Shown piece after piece: positions 53,733-62,594 of a stretch of DNA of 64,000 nucleotides. A program made the position numbers and the translations under genes. Positions within the stretch are counted from its first letter, which is position 1. Each line of letters starts with the position of its first letter. The stretch spans positions 62,001-126,000 of the forward strand of contig NZ_QZFU01000012.1 of the NCBI RefSeq assembly GCF_003598715.1, read 5' to 3'. A model generated the notes under the pieces. It was not told where the DNA came from. It saw nothing but the letters and a program-made list of their open reading frames with translations, and made no database searches. The DNA comes from Nocardia panacis. GTDB lineage: Bacteria > Actinomycetota > Actinomycetes > Mycobacteriales > Mycobacteriaceae.

Positions 53733-54785
53733 ATGACCGCGCACCCTGAGGTGACCCCCGCGGGCTCGTCGGATTCGACGGGCCCGCGGGGCGTTGGAGA
53801 ATTTGCCCCCATGTCGAGCGAACCGAGTCCCGAACCGGCCCCCAAGGGCCGTCGCCCCGCCCCGAGTTGGCGGGCCGAAATGACCTTCCGGTCGCTCGCG
53901 ACCGCGGCGGGCGCGACCATCGTCGCCGCCATCGCCCTGATCGCGCTGTTCCTCTTGATCCGCGCGGTGCCCTCGGTCATGGCGAACGAGGCCAACTTCT
54001 TCACCAGCGCCGAATTCGTCACCGGCAACGCCGATCACCTGCGATTCGGCATCCGCGACCTACTCATGGTCACCGTGCTGAGCTCGATCTTCGCGCTGCT
54101 GATCGCGGTGCCGATCGGCGTCGGCATCGCCCTGTTCCTCACCCACTACGCCCCCAAAACGCTGGCCCGACCCTTCGCCATGCTGGTCGACCTGCTCGCG
54201 GCCGTGCCCTCGATCGTGTTCGGCCTGTGGGGTTTCCTGGTGCTCGCGCCCAAACTCGGGCCGGTGCAGCAGTTCCTCAACGACAAGCTGGGCTGGCTGT
54301 TCCTGTTCGCCGACGGCAACGTCTCCATCGGCGGCGGCGGCACCATCTTCACGGCGGGCATCATCCTGGCCGTGATGATCCTGCCCATCATCACCTCGGT
54401 CTCCCGCGAGGTCTTCAACCTCACTCCGCCTGCGCACATCGAGGCGGCCCACGCCCTCGGCGCCACCAAATGGGAGATGGTGCGGATGACGGTGCTGCCC
54501 TACGGCCGCAGCGGTGTCATCGCGGCCTCCATGCTCGGCCTCGGCCGCGCACTCGGCGAGACCATCGCCGTACTGGTCGTGCTGCGCACCGCCACCAAGG
54601 CCGGACACTGGTCGCTGTTCGACGGCGGCTACACCTTCGCCTCCAAGATCGCCTCGGCCGCCTCGGAATTCAGCTCGCCACTGCCGACCGGCGCGTACAT
54701 CGCGGCAGGCTTCGTGCTCTTCGCACTGACCTTCGTGGTCAACGCGCTCGCGCGCCTCGCGGCAGGCGGAAGGGTGAACGGCTGA
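53733..54785 (+). CDS. pstC: phosphate ABC transporter permease PstC
   Basis: A 350-residue permease with six helices after a polar N-terminal extension of about 45 residues. Typical segments are [18 protein letters not shown] and the EAA loop [21 protein letters not shown]. It begins ten bases after the pstS stop and its own stop shares an A with the pstA ATG (TGATG). Confidence 0.94.
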   Translation: MTAHPEVTPAGSSDSTGPRGVGEFAPMSSEPSPEPAPKGRRPAPSWRAEMTFRSLATAAGATIVAAIALIALFLLIRAVPSVMANEANFFTSAEFVTGNADHLRFGIRDLLMVTVLSSIFALLIAVPIGVGIALFLTHYAPKTLARPFAMLVDLLAAVPSIVFGLWGFLVLAPKLGPVQQFLNDKLGWLFLFADGNVSIGGGGTIFTAGIILAVMILPIITSVSREVFNLTPPAHIEAAHALGATKWEMVRMTVLPYGRSGVIAASMLGLGRALGETIAVLVVLRTATKAGHWSLFDGGYTFASKIASAASEFSSPLPTGAYIAAGFVLFALTFVVNALARLAAGGRVNG

Positions 54786-55684
54786 TGACCACCACACTCG
54801 ACAAACCAATCAAGGCGCCCACCTTCCGGCACGTCAGCGCCGGGCGGCGCCTCAAGAACAACCTCGCCACCGGCGCGGTGTGGCTCTGCTTCGGCATCGC
54901 CCTGGTGCCGCTGGCCTGGGTGCTGATCATGGTGGTCAGCAAGGGCTACCACGCGGTGCTGTCCACGGACTGGTGGTTCAAATCGCAGAAGGGCGTTCTG
55001 CCCGACCAGTTCCGCGGCGGCGTCTACCACGCCATCTACGGGACCATCGTGCAGTCGGCGCTCGCCGCGGTGATCGCGGTGCCCCTCGGCATCCTGGCCG
55101 CTATCTTCCTGGTCGAATACGGTCGCGGCTGGTTGGCCAAGACCACCACCTTCATGGTCGACATCCTCGCGGGCGTGCCATCGATCGTCGCGGCGCTGTT
55201 CGTCTTCGCGGCCTGGATCGCCACCCTCGGCTTCCCACAGAGCTCCTTCGCCGTCTCACTGGCGCTGGTGCTGCTCATGCTGCCGGTGGTGGTGCGCAGC
55301 TCCGAGGAAATGCTCAAACTGGTGCCCGACGAACTGCGCGAAGCGTCCTACGCCCTGGGCATCCCGAAGTGGAAAACCATCCTGCGCATCGTCGTCCCCA
55401 CCGCGCTGCCCGGCATGATCAGCGGCATCCTGCTCTCGGTCGCACGCGTCATGGGCGAGACCGCGCCGGTGCTGGTCCTGGTCGGCTACAGCAAATCCAT
55501 CAACACCAACCTGTTCGATGGCAATATGGCCTCGCTGCCGCTGCTGATCTACCAGGAGCTGGCCAATCCGGAGGCGGCGGGCCGGGAGCGAGTCTGGGGC
55601 GCGGCGCTGACACTGATCCTCATCATCGCGGCGTTGTACCTGGCGGCGGCGGTGGTCAACAAGCTGCTCACGCGGAATAGATAG
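54785..55684 (+). CDS. pstA: phosphate ABC transporter permease PstA
   Basis: A 299-residue permease with six helices. Family segments are [20 protein letters not shown] and [21 protein letters not shown] (EAA loop), ending with [19 protein letters not shown]. It pairs with PstC to form the phosphate channel. TGATG overlap with pstC; 19 bases before pstB. Confidence 0.94.
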   Translation: MTTTLDKPIKAPTFRHVSAGRRLKNNLATGAVWLCFGIALVPLAWVLIMVVSKGYHAVLSTDWWFKSQKGVLPDQFRGGVYHAIYGTIVQSALAAVIAVPLGILAAIFLVEYGRGWLAKTTTFMVDILAGVPSIVAALFVFAAWIATLGFPQSSFAVSLALVLLMLPVVVRSSEEMLKLVPDELREASYALGIPKWKTILRIVVPTALPGMISGILLSVARVMGETAPVLVLVGYSKSINTNLFDGNMASLPLLIYQELANPEAAGRERVWGAALTLILIIAALYLAAAVVNKLLTRNR

Positions 55685-55703
55685 AAGCGGACGGAAACTT
55701 CAG

Positions 55704-56480
55704 ATGGCCAAGCGGATCGACGTCAAGAACCTCAACATCTACTACGGCAAATTCCACGCCGTGGCCGATGTCGACCTGACCGTGCTGCCGCGCAGCGTGA
55801 CCGCCTTCATCGGCCCCTCCGGCTGCGGCAAGTCCACGGTGCTGCGCTCGCTCAACCGCATGCACGAGGTCACCCCCAGCGCCCGCGTGGAGGGTGCGGT
55901 GCTGCTCGACGGCGAGGACATCTACGGCTCCCAGGTCGACCCGGTCGGCGTGCGCCGCACCATCGGCATGGTGTTCCAGCGGCCCAACCCGTTCCCCACC
56001 ATGTCCATTCGCGACAATGTGGTGGCCGGACTCAAACTGCAGGGCGTGCGCGGCAAGAAGGAACTCGACGAGGTGGCCGAGCGCTCACTGCGCGGCGCCA
56101 ACCTGTGGAACGAGGTCAAAGACCGGCTGGACAAGCCGGGCGGTGGCCTGTCCGGCGGTCAGCAGCAGCGACTGTGCATCGCCCGCGCCATCGCCGTCTC
56201 ACCCGACGTGCTGCTGATGGACGAGCCCTGTTCGGCGCTGGACCCGATCTCCACCCTGGCGATCGAGGACCTGATCACCGAGTTGAAGAAGGAATTCACC
56301 ATCGTCATCGTCACGCACAATATGCAGCAGGCCGCGCGCGTGAGCGATCAGACCGGATTCTTCAACCTGGAGGCCCAGGGCAAACCCGGCAAGCTCATCG
56401 AGATCGACGATACGGAGAAGATCTTCTCCAATCCGGGACAGAAAGCCACCGAGGATTACATCTCCGGTCGCTTCGGCTGA
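55704..56480 (+). CDS. pstB: phosphate ABC transporter ATPase PstB
   Basis: A 258-residue ATPase: Walker [20 protein letters not shown], signature [16 protein letters not shown] and Walker [14 protein letters not shown], all specific to PstB. It follows pstA in the operon, with the terminator after it. The mycobacterial gene at this position is called phoT (Rv0820). Confidence 0.96.
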   Translation: MAKRIDVKNLNIYYGKFHAVADVDLTVLPRSVTAFIGPSGCGKSTVLRSLNRMHEVTPSARVEGAVLLDGEDIYGSQVDPVGVRRTIGMVFQRPNPFPTMSIRDNVVAGLKLQGVRGKKELDEVAERSLRGANLWNEVKDRLDKPGGGLSGGQQQRLCIARAIAVSPDVLLMDEPCSALDPISTLAIEDLITELKKEFTIVIVTHNMQQAARVSDQTGFFNLEAQGKPGKLIEIDDTEKIFSNPGQKATEDYISGRFG

Positions 56481-56489
56481 CCCAGACGA

Positions 56490-56523
56490 CGATGGCCCGC
56501 ACCGGATACGGTGCGGGCCATCG
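56490..56523. terminator. bidirectional terminator between pstB and phoU
   Basis: CGATGGCCCGCACC and GGTGCGGGCCATCG pair perfectly (14 bp) around GGATAC. It lies nine bases after pstB and 54 bases from the convergent phoU stop. Confidence 0.85.
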
Positions 56524-56577
56524 ACGTTCTCGCGATCAATCGGCTGCGTGCCTAAACACGGTGTGCGGCAAGATCTC

Positions 56578-57240
56578 TCACGCCTCGGCATCCGGGTCCG
56601 GTGGCAGGACGCCGGTGACCAGGAAGATCACGCGGCGACCGATCTCCACGGCGTGATCGGCGAAACGCTCGTAGTAGCGGCCCAACAGCGTGACATCCAC
56701 CGCCGCCGCCACACCGTAGCGCCAGTCCCGATCCATCAGCAGGGTGAACAGGTGACGATGCAGGTCATCCATCGCCTCGTCGTCCTCGTTGAGCTGGGCG
56801 GCGCGCTCGGGATCACGCGTCTCGAGCACCTCCTTCGCGCCCGCGCCCATATTCACCGCGATCCGACCCATCTCGGCGAAATAGCCGTTGACCGCCTCGG
56901 GCAGCGCGTGATTGGGATGACGGCGACGCGTCACCTTCGCCACGTGCAGGGCCAGCGCACCCATCCGATTGACATCGGCGACGATCTGAATCGCGCTCAC
57001 CACCTGGCGCAGATCACCCGCGACCGGGGCCTGCAACGCCAGCAGAGCGAAGGACTTCTCCTCGGCCTCCTGGATCATCTCGGCGATCCGGTCGAACTCG
57101 GTGATCACCTGCTCCGCCAGGGCGAGGTCGGCCTGGAGCAGCGACTGGGTGGCCCGATCCATGGAGGAACCCGCGAGACCGGCCATCTCGCCCAGGAGAT
57201 GGGCCAGTTCAGCCATTTGCTCGTTGTAGATGACACGCAT
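56578..57240 (-). CDS. phoU: phosphate signalling regulator PhoU/PhoY
   Basis: A 220-residue all-helical protein with the two-fold PhoU repeat. The metal-binding pattern appears in [19 protein letters not shown] and [19 protein letters not shown]. It links the Pst transporter to the phosphate two-component system and restrains the response when phosphate is ample. [12 protein letters not shown] was taken as start, matching mycobacterial PhoY; TAATGT ends eight bases before it. An ATG four codons earlier (57252) cannot be ruled out. Convergent with pstB; position matches phoY2 (Rv0821c). Confidence 0.93.
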   Translation of the reverse strand: MRVIYNEQMAELAHLLGEMAGLAGSSMDRATQSLLQADLALAEQVITEFDRIAEMIQEAEEKSFALLALQAPVAGDLRQVVSAIQIVADVNRMGALALHVAKVTRRRHPNHALPEAVNGYFAEMGRIAVNMGAGAKEVLETRDPERAAQLNEDDEAMDDLHRHLFTLLMDRDWRYGVAAAVDVTLLGRYYERFADHAVEIGRRVIFLVTGVLPPDPDAEA

Positions 57241-57317
57241 GAAATCAGACATTAGTTCCCGGCGCTGTCCAAGTCACGAACGCGCGGTGAATGCCGGGTG
57301 CCGGCCATCGCCCCAGC

Positions 57318-59249
57318 TCAGGTGCAGGTCTCGTCGGCGGCGTTGCGGTGTTCCAGATCGGCGGGCAGGGTGGGCGGCGGCGCCGACCTGGTCTGCGGTG
57401 CGTCGGGAAGCTGCTCGCCGATCGGGGTAGGGGGCGCGACGGCGCCCGCGAAATCGGTGCCGATCACGGCCTCGACGATACTGCCCAGTTCGTCCGTCTT
57501 CTCCAGTGCCGCACCGGGTATCGCGGTGGCCAGGGTCGCCGCCTCGGCCTCGTGACCAGCGCTGTAGCGGACCCGGCTGGTGGTCGTGCCCTCCGAATAA
57601 TTGCCGGTGCTGTAGATCTGGAAGCCCTGCCCGCCGAGTTTGGTGGCGGCCCGATTCGCCGCGCCCGCCACACCCGAACCATTCGACACCAGCACCGAGA
57701 CCGTGCCCGGATCGACCGCTCTGAGCTTGGGTGGGGCAGGCGTGGCGGTCGACGATTTCGCGGGGGACTTCTTCTCACCCGGCAGCGGTTTGTCATCGAT
57801 GATGGCGCGGAAAATGGCCCTGATATCCGCCTGGCGCGGAATCTCGTTGCCGTAGCTGGTGGTTCCCGCGGTCGGCACCGTGAGGAAGGTGACCGCGCCC
57901 GCATCCATCTGCTGCAGCGAACGACCCAGCATCAGCAGGTCATCGGTCTTCACCTTGTCGACGAAGGTGTGCGCGGTGAACGCGCCGATGATGCCGCTGA
58001 GCTTGCCCGGATCCAACAGCACCTTCCCCGACAGCGTGCTGCGCAACAGCGCCGCCAGGAAGCGCTGCTGGCGGCTGATGCGGTCGTAGTCGCTGCGCTC
58101 CTCGCCGTACACATGGCGGGCACGCACATAATTCAAAGCCGTGCCGCCATCCAGACGCTGCTTGCCGGAATGTTCCAGGACGGTGCCCAGAACGCCGTCC
58201 ACGATCGGTTTCGGTGTGCACACCTCCACACCGCCCACCTGATCCACCATGGTCTCGAAACCCGCGAAATCGATCCCGATGAAATGACCGATATCCAGGC
58301 CCGACATCTTCCGGATCACATTCACCAGGCAGGAAGGGCCGCCCAACGCGTAGACCGCGTTCAGCTTGTCACCCATGGCCGAGGGATAGGTCTGCTCGGT
58401 GTAGACGCCCTTGTCGTTGTTCCAACCCTTGCACACCGGGCGGGTGACATCCAGGTCGCGCGGGAATGAAACCACGACCACCCGCTCCCGGCTCGCCGGG
58501 ATATTCACCAGCATGACCGTATCCGAGCGCGCGCCCTCCGCATCGTCGGTGGTCCCCGCGCCGACCTTGCTGTTGGCGCCCGCACGGGAGTCCGTGCCGA
58601 CCAGCAGGAAATTCTCGTCGCCGAGTTGCCCCTCGACATCGACGACATCGGTCTTGTCGCCATCGAGGGCCGTGACCTGGGTCAAGCGATTATCGGCGCT
58701 CCGTATGTACCGCCAGCCGCTACCGGTGACCACCAGCGCCAGCACCGCCGCGAACGCCACCACGATCTGCCCCGCCAGCCGCAGCCTGCGTCCGCGCCGC
58801 AGCCGGATCGTCTCCTGCCGCGACAACCCGACACTCTCCGACCGCGCCACCGCATCCCCCGCGACCAACACCTGCATCGGTTCCCCCGGCCGCGCGCTGT
58901 CGACGATGTCCTGCACCACCGCCGACCCACCCGTCGCCGGCTCATCCTCTCCCCGCTCCCGCGCCACCAGATCCCGGACACTCAACCCCCCGGACTCCGG
59001 CCCCACCTCCGCATGCCGCCCAGCCCCATCGGCCACCTCCCCTTCCGCATGCCGACTATCCCCATCGGCCACCCCCGTCGCCGTATACCGACTATCCCCG
59101 TCCGCCCCACCCGATTCCGCATGCCGTCCACCCCGGTCGGCCACCCCCCGCTCCCAGGGCGCGCGCCCGAAAGCCCGCCCCGACTCCCCACCCCGATCCG
59201 CACCCGCCACCGAGCCCGCCTCTCCACATGCCGGCCACACCCCGATCAC
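57318..59249 (-). CDS. LytR-CpsA-Psr (LCP) family cell-wall ligase
   Basis: A 643-residue type II membrane protein. A long low-complexity cytoplasmic head (about 1-155) carries imperfect repeats of GVADGDSRHAE type. One helix follows (AGQIVVAFAAVLALVVTGSG). The LCP domain has LLVGTDSRAGANS, RSDTVMLVNI and VVSFPRDLDV, with the arginine and aspartate residues that bind the lipid pyrophosphate. A proline-rich linker leads to a LytR_C domain (VSVLVSNGSGVAGAANRAAT). It would ligate arabinogalactan or another polymer to peptidoglycan. The GTG start lies in doubtful low-complexity sequence, so the head may be shorter. Position matches Rv0822c. Confidence 0.88.
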   Translation of the reverse strand: MIGVWPACGEAGSVAGADRGGESGRAFGRAPWERGVADRGGRHAESGGADGDSRYTATGVADGDSRHAEGEVADGAGRHAEVGPESGGLSVRDLVARERGEDEPATGGSAVVQDIVDSARPGEPMQVLVAGDAVARSESVGLSRQETIRLRRGRRLRLAGQIVVAFAAVLALVVTGSGWRYIRSADNRLTQVTALDGDKTDVVDVEGQLGDENFLLVGTDSRAGANSKVGAGTTDDAEGARSDTVMLVNIPASRERVVVVSFPRDLDVTRPVCKGWNNDKGVYTEQTYPSAMGDKLNAVYALGGPSCLVNVIRKMSGLDIGHFIGIDFAGFETMVDQVGGVEVCTPKPIVDGVLGTVLEHSGKQRLDGGTALNYVRARHVYGEERSDYDRISRQQRFLAALLRSTLSGKVLLDPGKLSGIIGAFTAHTFVDKVKTDDLLMLGRSLQQMDAGAVTFLTVPTAGTTSYGNEIPRQADIRAIFRAIIDDKPLPGEKKSPAKSSTATPAPPKLRAVDPGTVSVLVSNGSGVAGAANRAATKLGGQGFQIYSTGNYSEGTTTSRVRYSAGHEAEAATLATAIPGAALEKTDELGSIVEAVIGTDFAGAVAPPTPIGEQLPDAPQTRSAPPPTLPADLEHRNAADETCT

Positions 59250-59547
59250 GCCATGCTAACGATCCCGCCACAGCAAACCCCACCCCACACACCCGCCCCA
59301 GGCCACACGTATTTCTTGAGCATCGAGCCACCGGTGAGCTTCGGTATCGGTCGCATCAGAATTTCAGACCAGTCGCGATGAAATATTCGTCTGGTCGCCT
59401 GTCTGGTGTGGATCTGACCGGCAGGTTTGTGTTCGATCGGTCGCTGTCCAGCCGGTGCCCGGTTCGCCGCCGCGATGCCTCGGTACTCCGGTGACCTGGA
59501 CGGTGTCGATCTCGAATATTCGAGAAGATGTTTCGCTCCGTCACATT
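59250..59547. other. intergenic region, GC drop into the defence cassette
   Basis: 298 bases where GC content visibly falls from about 59320 on. No gene is seen. It contains the palindrome at 59510-59525. I found no direct repeat shared with the other end of the cassette. Confidence 0.45.
59510..59525. repeat. 16-bp perfect palindrome downstream of the HsdM-HsdS gene
   Basis: TCTCGAATATTCGAGA is a perfect palindrome 23 bases beyond the 3' end of the methyltransferase gene. It has no loop, so a protein-binding dyad or recombination site is more likely than a terminator. Confidence 0.5.
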
Positions 59548-61539
59548 TCAGAACCTGTCTTCGGTAGAGTCGAGTCTGATTGTGTCCAACTCTCCGGAGA
59601 ACAGAATTGGCAGTAGCGTGTCGCGCAATTCGACGGTTTCCCGGAGGACCTGATCATGTGCGGCGATCATCTCATCGAATTTCGCGAGAGCGCGCCCGAT
59701 GGCCTTCTGGTCCGACAGTGGAGGAAGCTGAATCGGTAATGTGGTCAGCGTTTTTGCGTTAATGCTCTGAATTGCCGCCCCGCTGGCGTTTCGTGCGAAC
59801 CAATCCTGAATATGAGGATTGATAAGATATAGGGTCAGGTACAGCGGATCTACGATCGCGGTCGGTCGAATTCGAATCAATCCGGTACCAAAAACCCAGC
59901 CGTCCTGATCTGCGGTGACCAGGGCTATTTTTCCGATAGTTCCAGTTCGACTGCAAAGGATGTCGTCACTTCTTATCCGGTAATCTGATCGGCGTTCTGC
60001 TTGCTTGTAGTCGACATAGTCTGTCGGACCATGAATTCTCCCCGAGGAAATATTCTTCGGCTTCACCACCGGAGTTCCACCGTTCGGGTGATCCGAGGTG
60101 GGTGCACCGGGGGTGATTTCGCTTATATCGCCCAACGCAACATTTGTCCAAGATCCTCGCGCCGAAAGCTTGATTTCGTTCAGCCCGTGCATCAACTCCG
60201 CCACGATCAGGTCCTTCCGGGATGCACCTAGAACGGCATTCCGGAGTTGTTCGGCACTCCGCTGCAGTGACAGTTCGAATCGGCTTCCGTCTACTCTGGG
60301 CGAAATTGGAGTCAGGTGGACCGCAGGACTCAGATTGTATTCGCTCCGGCGAATCTCCTCCAAGGATACAGATTTGGCGCTCGCATTCTCGTCGATAGAC
60401 TTTCCTGCGCGCCGATCGGCCACGATTCTCAGGATATCGTCCAGTTCGGAATCCTCGAGCGCACGCTGGGTGCGTTCTACTTTGCGGCCACTGGATGTTG
60501 CATCGATCAAAAGGATATCATCGAGCGCTGAACCCGGCGGTTTCAGAAGCCAGATGGAGACGGCAACGCGAGTCTTACGAAAGAGCTTTCCCGGCAGGGC
60601 GATAATTGCCTCAATGCAACCATCTTCAATCATGGCTGCTCGAATCTTCTGCTCAAGGCCTCCGCTGTGCAGCGTGTTATTGGGCATGACGACGGCAGCG
60701 CGCCCGTCTTTCGTAAGGTTCTCTACGATCCGCTGAAGCCACGCATAGTTACCGTTGTGCCTCGGTGGGTTGCCGTATCGCCAACTCTGTTCAGAGCTCC
60801 AATTCGGGTACTTCATATTGAATGGTGGATTGGCAAGGATATACGGGTATTTCGGATGTGCAGCATTGCGGTCGAACGGAGTGGGGGAGACGTCGATCTC
60901 TGCTCGAACATTATTGATCTCGAGGTTCATGCGAACAATACTCTTGAGTTCTTCGGTCAATGCGGTCGATCGGAATTTCGGGCTTGCGGCGGTGTCTCGG
61001 GTATCCAGCGAGCGCGCTGCAGCCACCAGCAGCTCGCCAGCTCCGCAAACAGGGTCGTATATTGTGGAGTTCGGGTCTGCGCGAATTGAATCCACCATCA
61101 AAGACACGATCGATCTGGGAGTGTAGTAGACTCCCTGTCCTCGATCGAACATCTCCAGAGCAAGCTGAAATGCATTACCGGATCCCGATTTCTCCACCAG
61201 TTTTTTTATTTCCAGTGCCAGGTCGGATAGTGTGCCTGCGTCGAGGTGATGGAGATTCGGGAGAGGCAATTCGAGACCGTTGGCTGTGTTTTGCAGCTGT
61301 TCGATAGTGTAGGCTGGATGATTCCTGTCCGAGGTGATCTCGGTCCAAGATTTTTCCCCGGCATGCATGTAGATCATGCATAGCGTTAAATTCCGCAGAG
61401 ATCCGAATTCGTTTCCCATCGATACGAGGCCGTCAAGCGCGTGCCGTACAGCGGTTTCTCGACCGGGTGGCCAAACGACATCGGGTACGAGATTGCTCTC
61501 GTATTTCGTATGTTTGTAGTCAGTCTTGTCGTCACGCAT
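59548..61539 (-). CDS. type I-like N6-adenine DNA methyltransferase fused to a specificity domain (HsdM-HsdS)
   Basis: A 663-residue protein. A helical N-terminal domain (about 1-130) is followed by an N6-adenine methylase with motif I YDPVCGAGELLVAA (161-174) and catalytic NPPF at 237-240, as in HsdM. From about residue 463 there is one HsdS-type target recognition domain: WTNVALGDISEITPG, DDILCSRTGTIGKIALV, LPIQLPPLSDQKAIGRAL, then the coiled-coil spacer. Only one half-site domain is present, so a dimer would read a bipartite or palindromic target. No HsdR gene is found. ATGCG start with AAGGCGG six bases upstream; overlaps the Abi gene by 8 bases. Clearly lower GC than neighbours, suggesting horizontal transfer. 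Confidence 0.88.
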   Translation of the reverse strand: MRDDKTDYKHTKYESNLVPDVVWPPGRETAVRHALDGLVSMGNEFGSLRNLTLCMIYMHAGEKSWTEITSDRNHPAYTIEQLQNTANGLELPLPNLHHLDAGTLSDLALEIKKLVEKSGSGNAFQLALEMFDRGQGVYYTPRSIVSLMVDSIRADPNSTIYDPVCGAGELLVAAARSLDTRDTAASPKFRSTALTEELKSIVRMNLEINNVRAEIDVSPTPFDRNAAHPKYPYILANPPFNMKYPNWSSEQSWRYGNPPRHNGNYAWLQRIVENLTKDGRAAVVMPNNTLHSGGLEQKIRAAMIEDGCIEAIIALPGKLFRKTRVAVSIWLLKPPGSALDDILLIDATSSGRKVERTQRALEDSELDDILRIVADRRAGKSIDENASAKSVSLEEIRRSEYNLSPAVHLTPISPRVDGSRFELSLQRSAEQLRNAVLGASRKDLIVAELMHGLNEIKLSARGSWTNVALGDISEITPGAPTSDHPNGGTPVVKPKNISSGRIHGPTDYVDYKQAERRSDYRIRSDDILCSRTGTIGKIALVTADQDGWVFGTGLIRIRPTAIVDPLYLTLYLINPHIQDWFARNASGAAIQSINAKTLTTLPIQLPPLSDQKAIGRALAKFDEMIAAHDQVLRETVELRDTLLPILFSGELDTIRLDSTEDRF

Positions 61540-62185
61540 TTGCATCCGCCTTCGGACGTCGGGCCAGTGTTGCCGACACTTGGTCGATGGCGCCAACCCA
61601 TGCCGGAAGTTCGGCACAAACATAGCTGAGGAGCTGGTAGACCTTTTGGTGGTCGACGGCGAGATGGCGATGATGTATTGGCTCGTGGTGCATGATGCGG
61701 TTACGGAGCAACACCATCGTTTGCAGGTCTTTGCGCAAGATTTCGCGAGAGCCGCGGTAGTGCGGGAATGCTCTATGCAGTATGGGAACCCACAGGTGGC
61801 GGTCGTAGCGTCGGCTCAGCAGTGATACCCAGAAGCCGAAGGACAGTTCCGACATTATGTCGTCGGCGGACGGTTCTCCTGCACTCTGGTGGTTGCGCTT
61901 CGCATCGGATTGCGCTTTGTCTATCTTCGTTATGTCATGAGGAGCGAGCGGGGCTCCGGACCACCAGTTGTCTGTCCCGAATTTGCATTTAAGTTTGTCG
62001 TGCATGGTATTGCGTAGACTGATTTCCAGGCAGTGTAATGGTACGTAAAAGGAAGCCGCGATCTCAAGGTTCCATACATAGAGACTCGCGACAGGCACTC
62101 CGTCGCGTTGCGCCGCGATGAGGTATGGCCCGAGGCGCGGCGCAGCAAATTGTTGCACGAACCATCCGGGCAGGTCGCCGGACAT
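61532..62185 (-). CDS. Abi family HEPN-type protein
   Basis: A 217-residue protein resembling the Abi (AbiD/AbiF-like) family. Signs are LHCLEISLRNTMHDKLKCKF (residues 50-69), MSELSFGFWVSLLSRRYD (111-128), and the HEPN ribonuclease motif R161-N-R-I-M-H166-H in LLRNRIMHHEPIHHRHL. Such proteins are HEPN RNases that abort phage infection. GGAGG lies five to six bases before the ATG. It is the first gene of a two-gene operon with the HsdM-HsdS fusion, overlapping it by 8 bases. Low GC like its partner. I infer a defence cassette where the methylase may control or guard the toxin. Confidence 0.8.
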   Translation of the reverse strand: MSGDLPGWFVQQFAAPRLGPYLIAAQRDGVPVASLYVWNLEIAASFYVPLHCLEISLRNTMHDKLKCKFGTDNWWSGAPLAPHDITKIDKAQSDAKRNHQSAGEPSADDIMSELSFGFWVSLLSRRYDRHLWVPILHRAFPHYRGSREILRKDLQTMVLLRNRIMHHEPIHHRHLAVDHQKVYQLLSYVCAELPAWVGAIDQVSATLARRPKADANA

Positions 62186-62594
62186 GGGATACCTCCGCGA
62201 GTGAGTTCTTCTCTGTGGTGGCGCAGTCAGGTAGACTCGTTCGAGTACGCCCCGGGTCCGCCTCTGCTATGCATGCCGCCCGGGGCACCGCTTTGTGCCC
62301 CCCCTTGTGGTGAGGGGCCTGAGCTTCAGTGATCGTCAATCCAGGATCTTCGGCCCGTGAGAAGGATAACGCTCCTGTGTGGAGTAAGCAAGTTTGTATC
62401 GCGATACAACATCGATCCGTGTGGCCTACAGCCGTGGCGTAGGCACGAATCGTGGCAGTAGTACGGACTCCGATCGGCGCGCATCGCAACCGTTCATCGG
62501 TTCGCCGGAGTCGACCGCGCTTCTGGTCGATGGTCGAAGCGGCGTCGACGAATCCATCGGGCCTGCCTTCGATTTCAGCTTCGTGATGAGGGCA
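62186..62594. other. regulatory region of the Abi-methyltransferase operon
   Basis: 409 bases between dus and the Abi gene with no gene I can support. It holds ACTCG-TT-CGAGT (62235-62246) about 50 bases before the Abi ATG, a hairpin GGGGCAC/GTGCCCC (62282-62301), and the 16-bp palindrome at 62394. The promoter itself is not clear. Confidence 0.45.
62394..62409. promoter_or_regulatory. 16-bp perfect palindrome, operator candidate
   Basis: TTGTATCGCGATACAA is a perfect palindrome 209 bases upstream of the Abi ATG. The form is that of a TetR- or C-protein-type operator. No regulator gene lies in the cassette. Confidence 0.5.

Noticed and set aside
62215..62275. A stretch with a T-loop-like TTCGAGT near GC-rich flanks, considered as a tRNA remnant or attachment site
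   Set aside because: No acceptor stem or anticodon arm can be folded, and the TTCGAGT belongs to the ACTCG-TT-CGAGT repeat.
59250..62594. Integrated prophage or transposon
   Set aside because: No integrase, transposase, terminal repeats or target-site duplication could be found; only the two defence-type genes are present.
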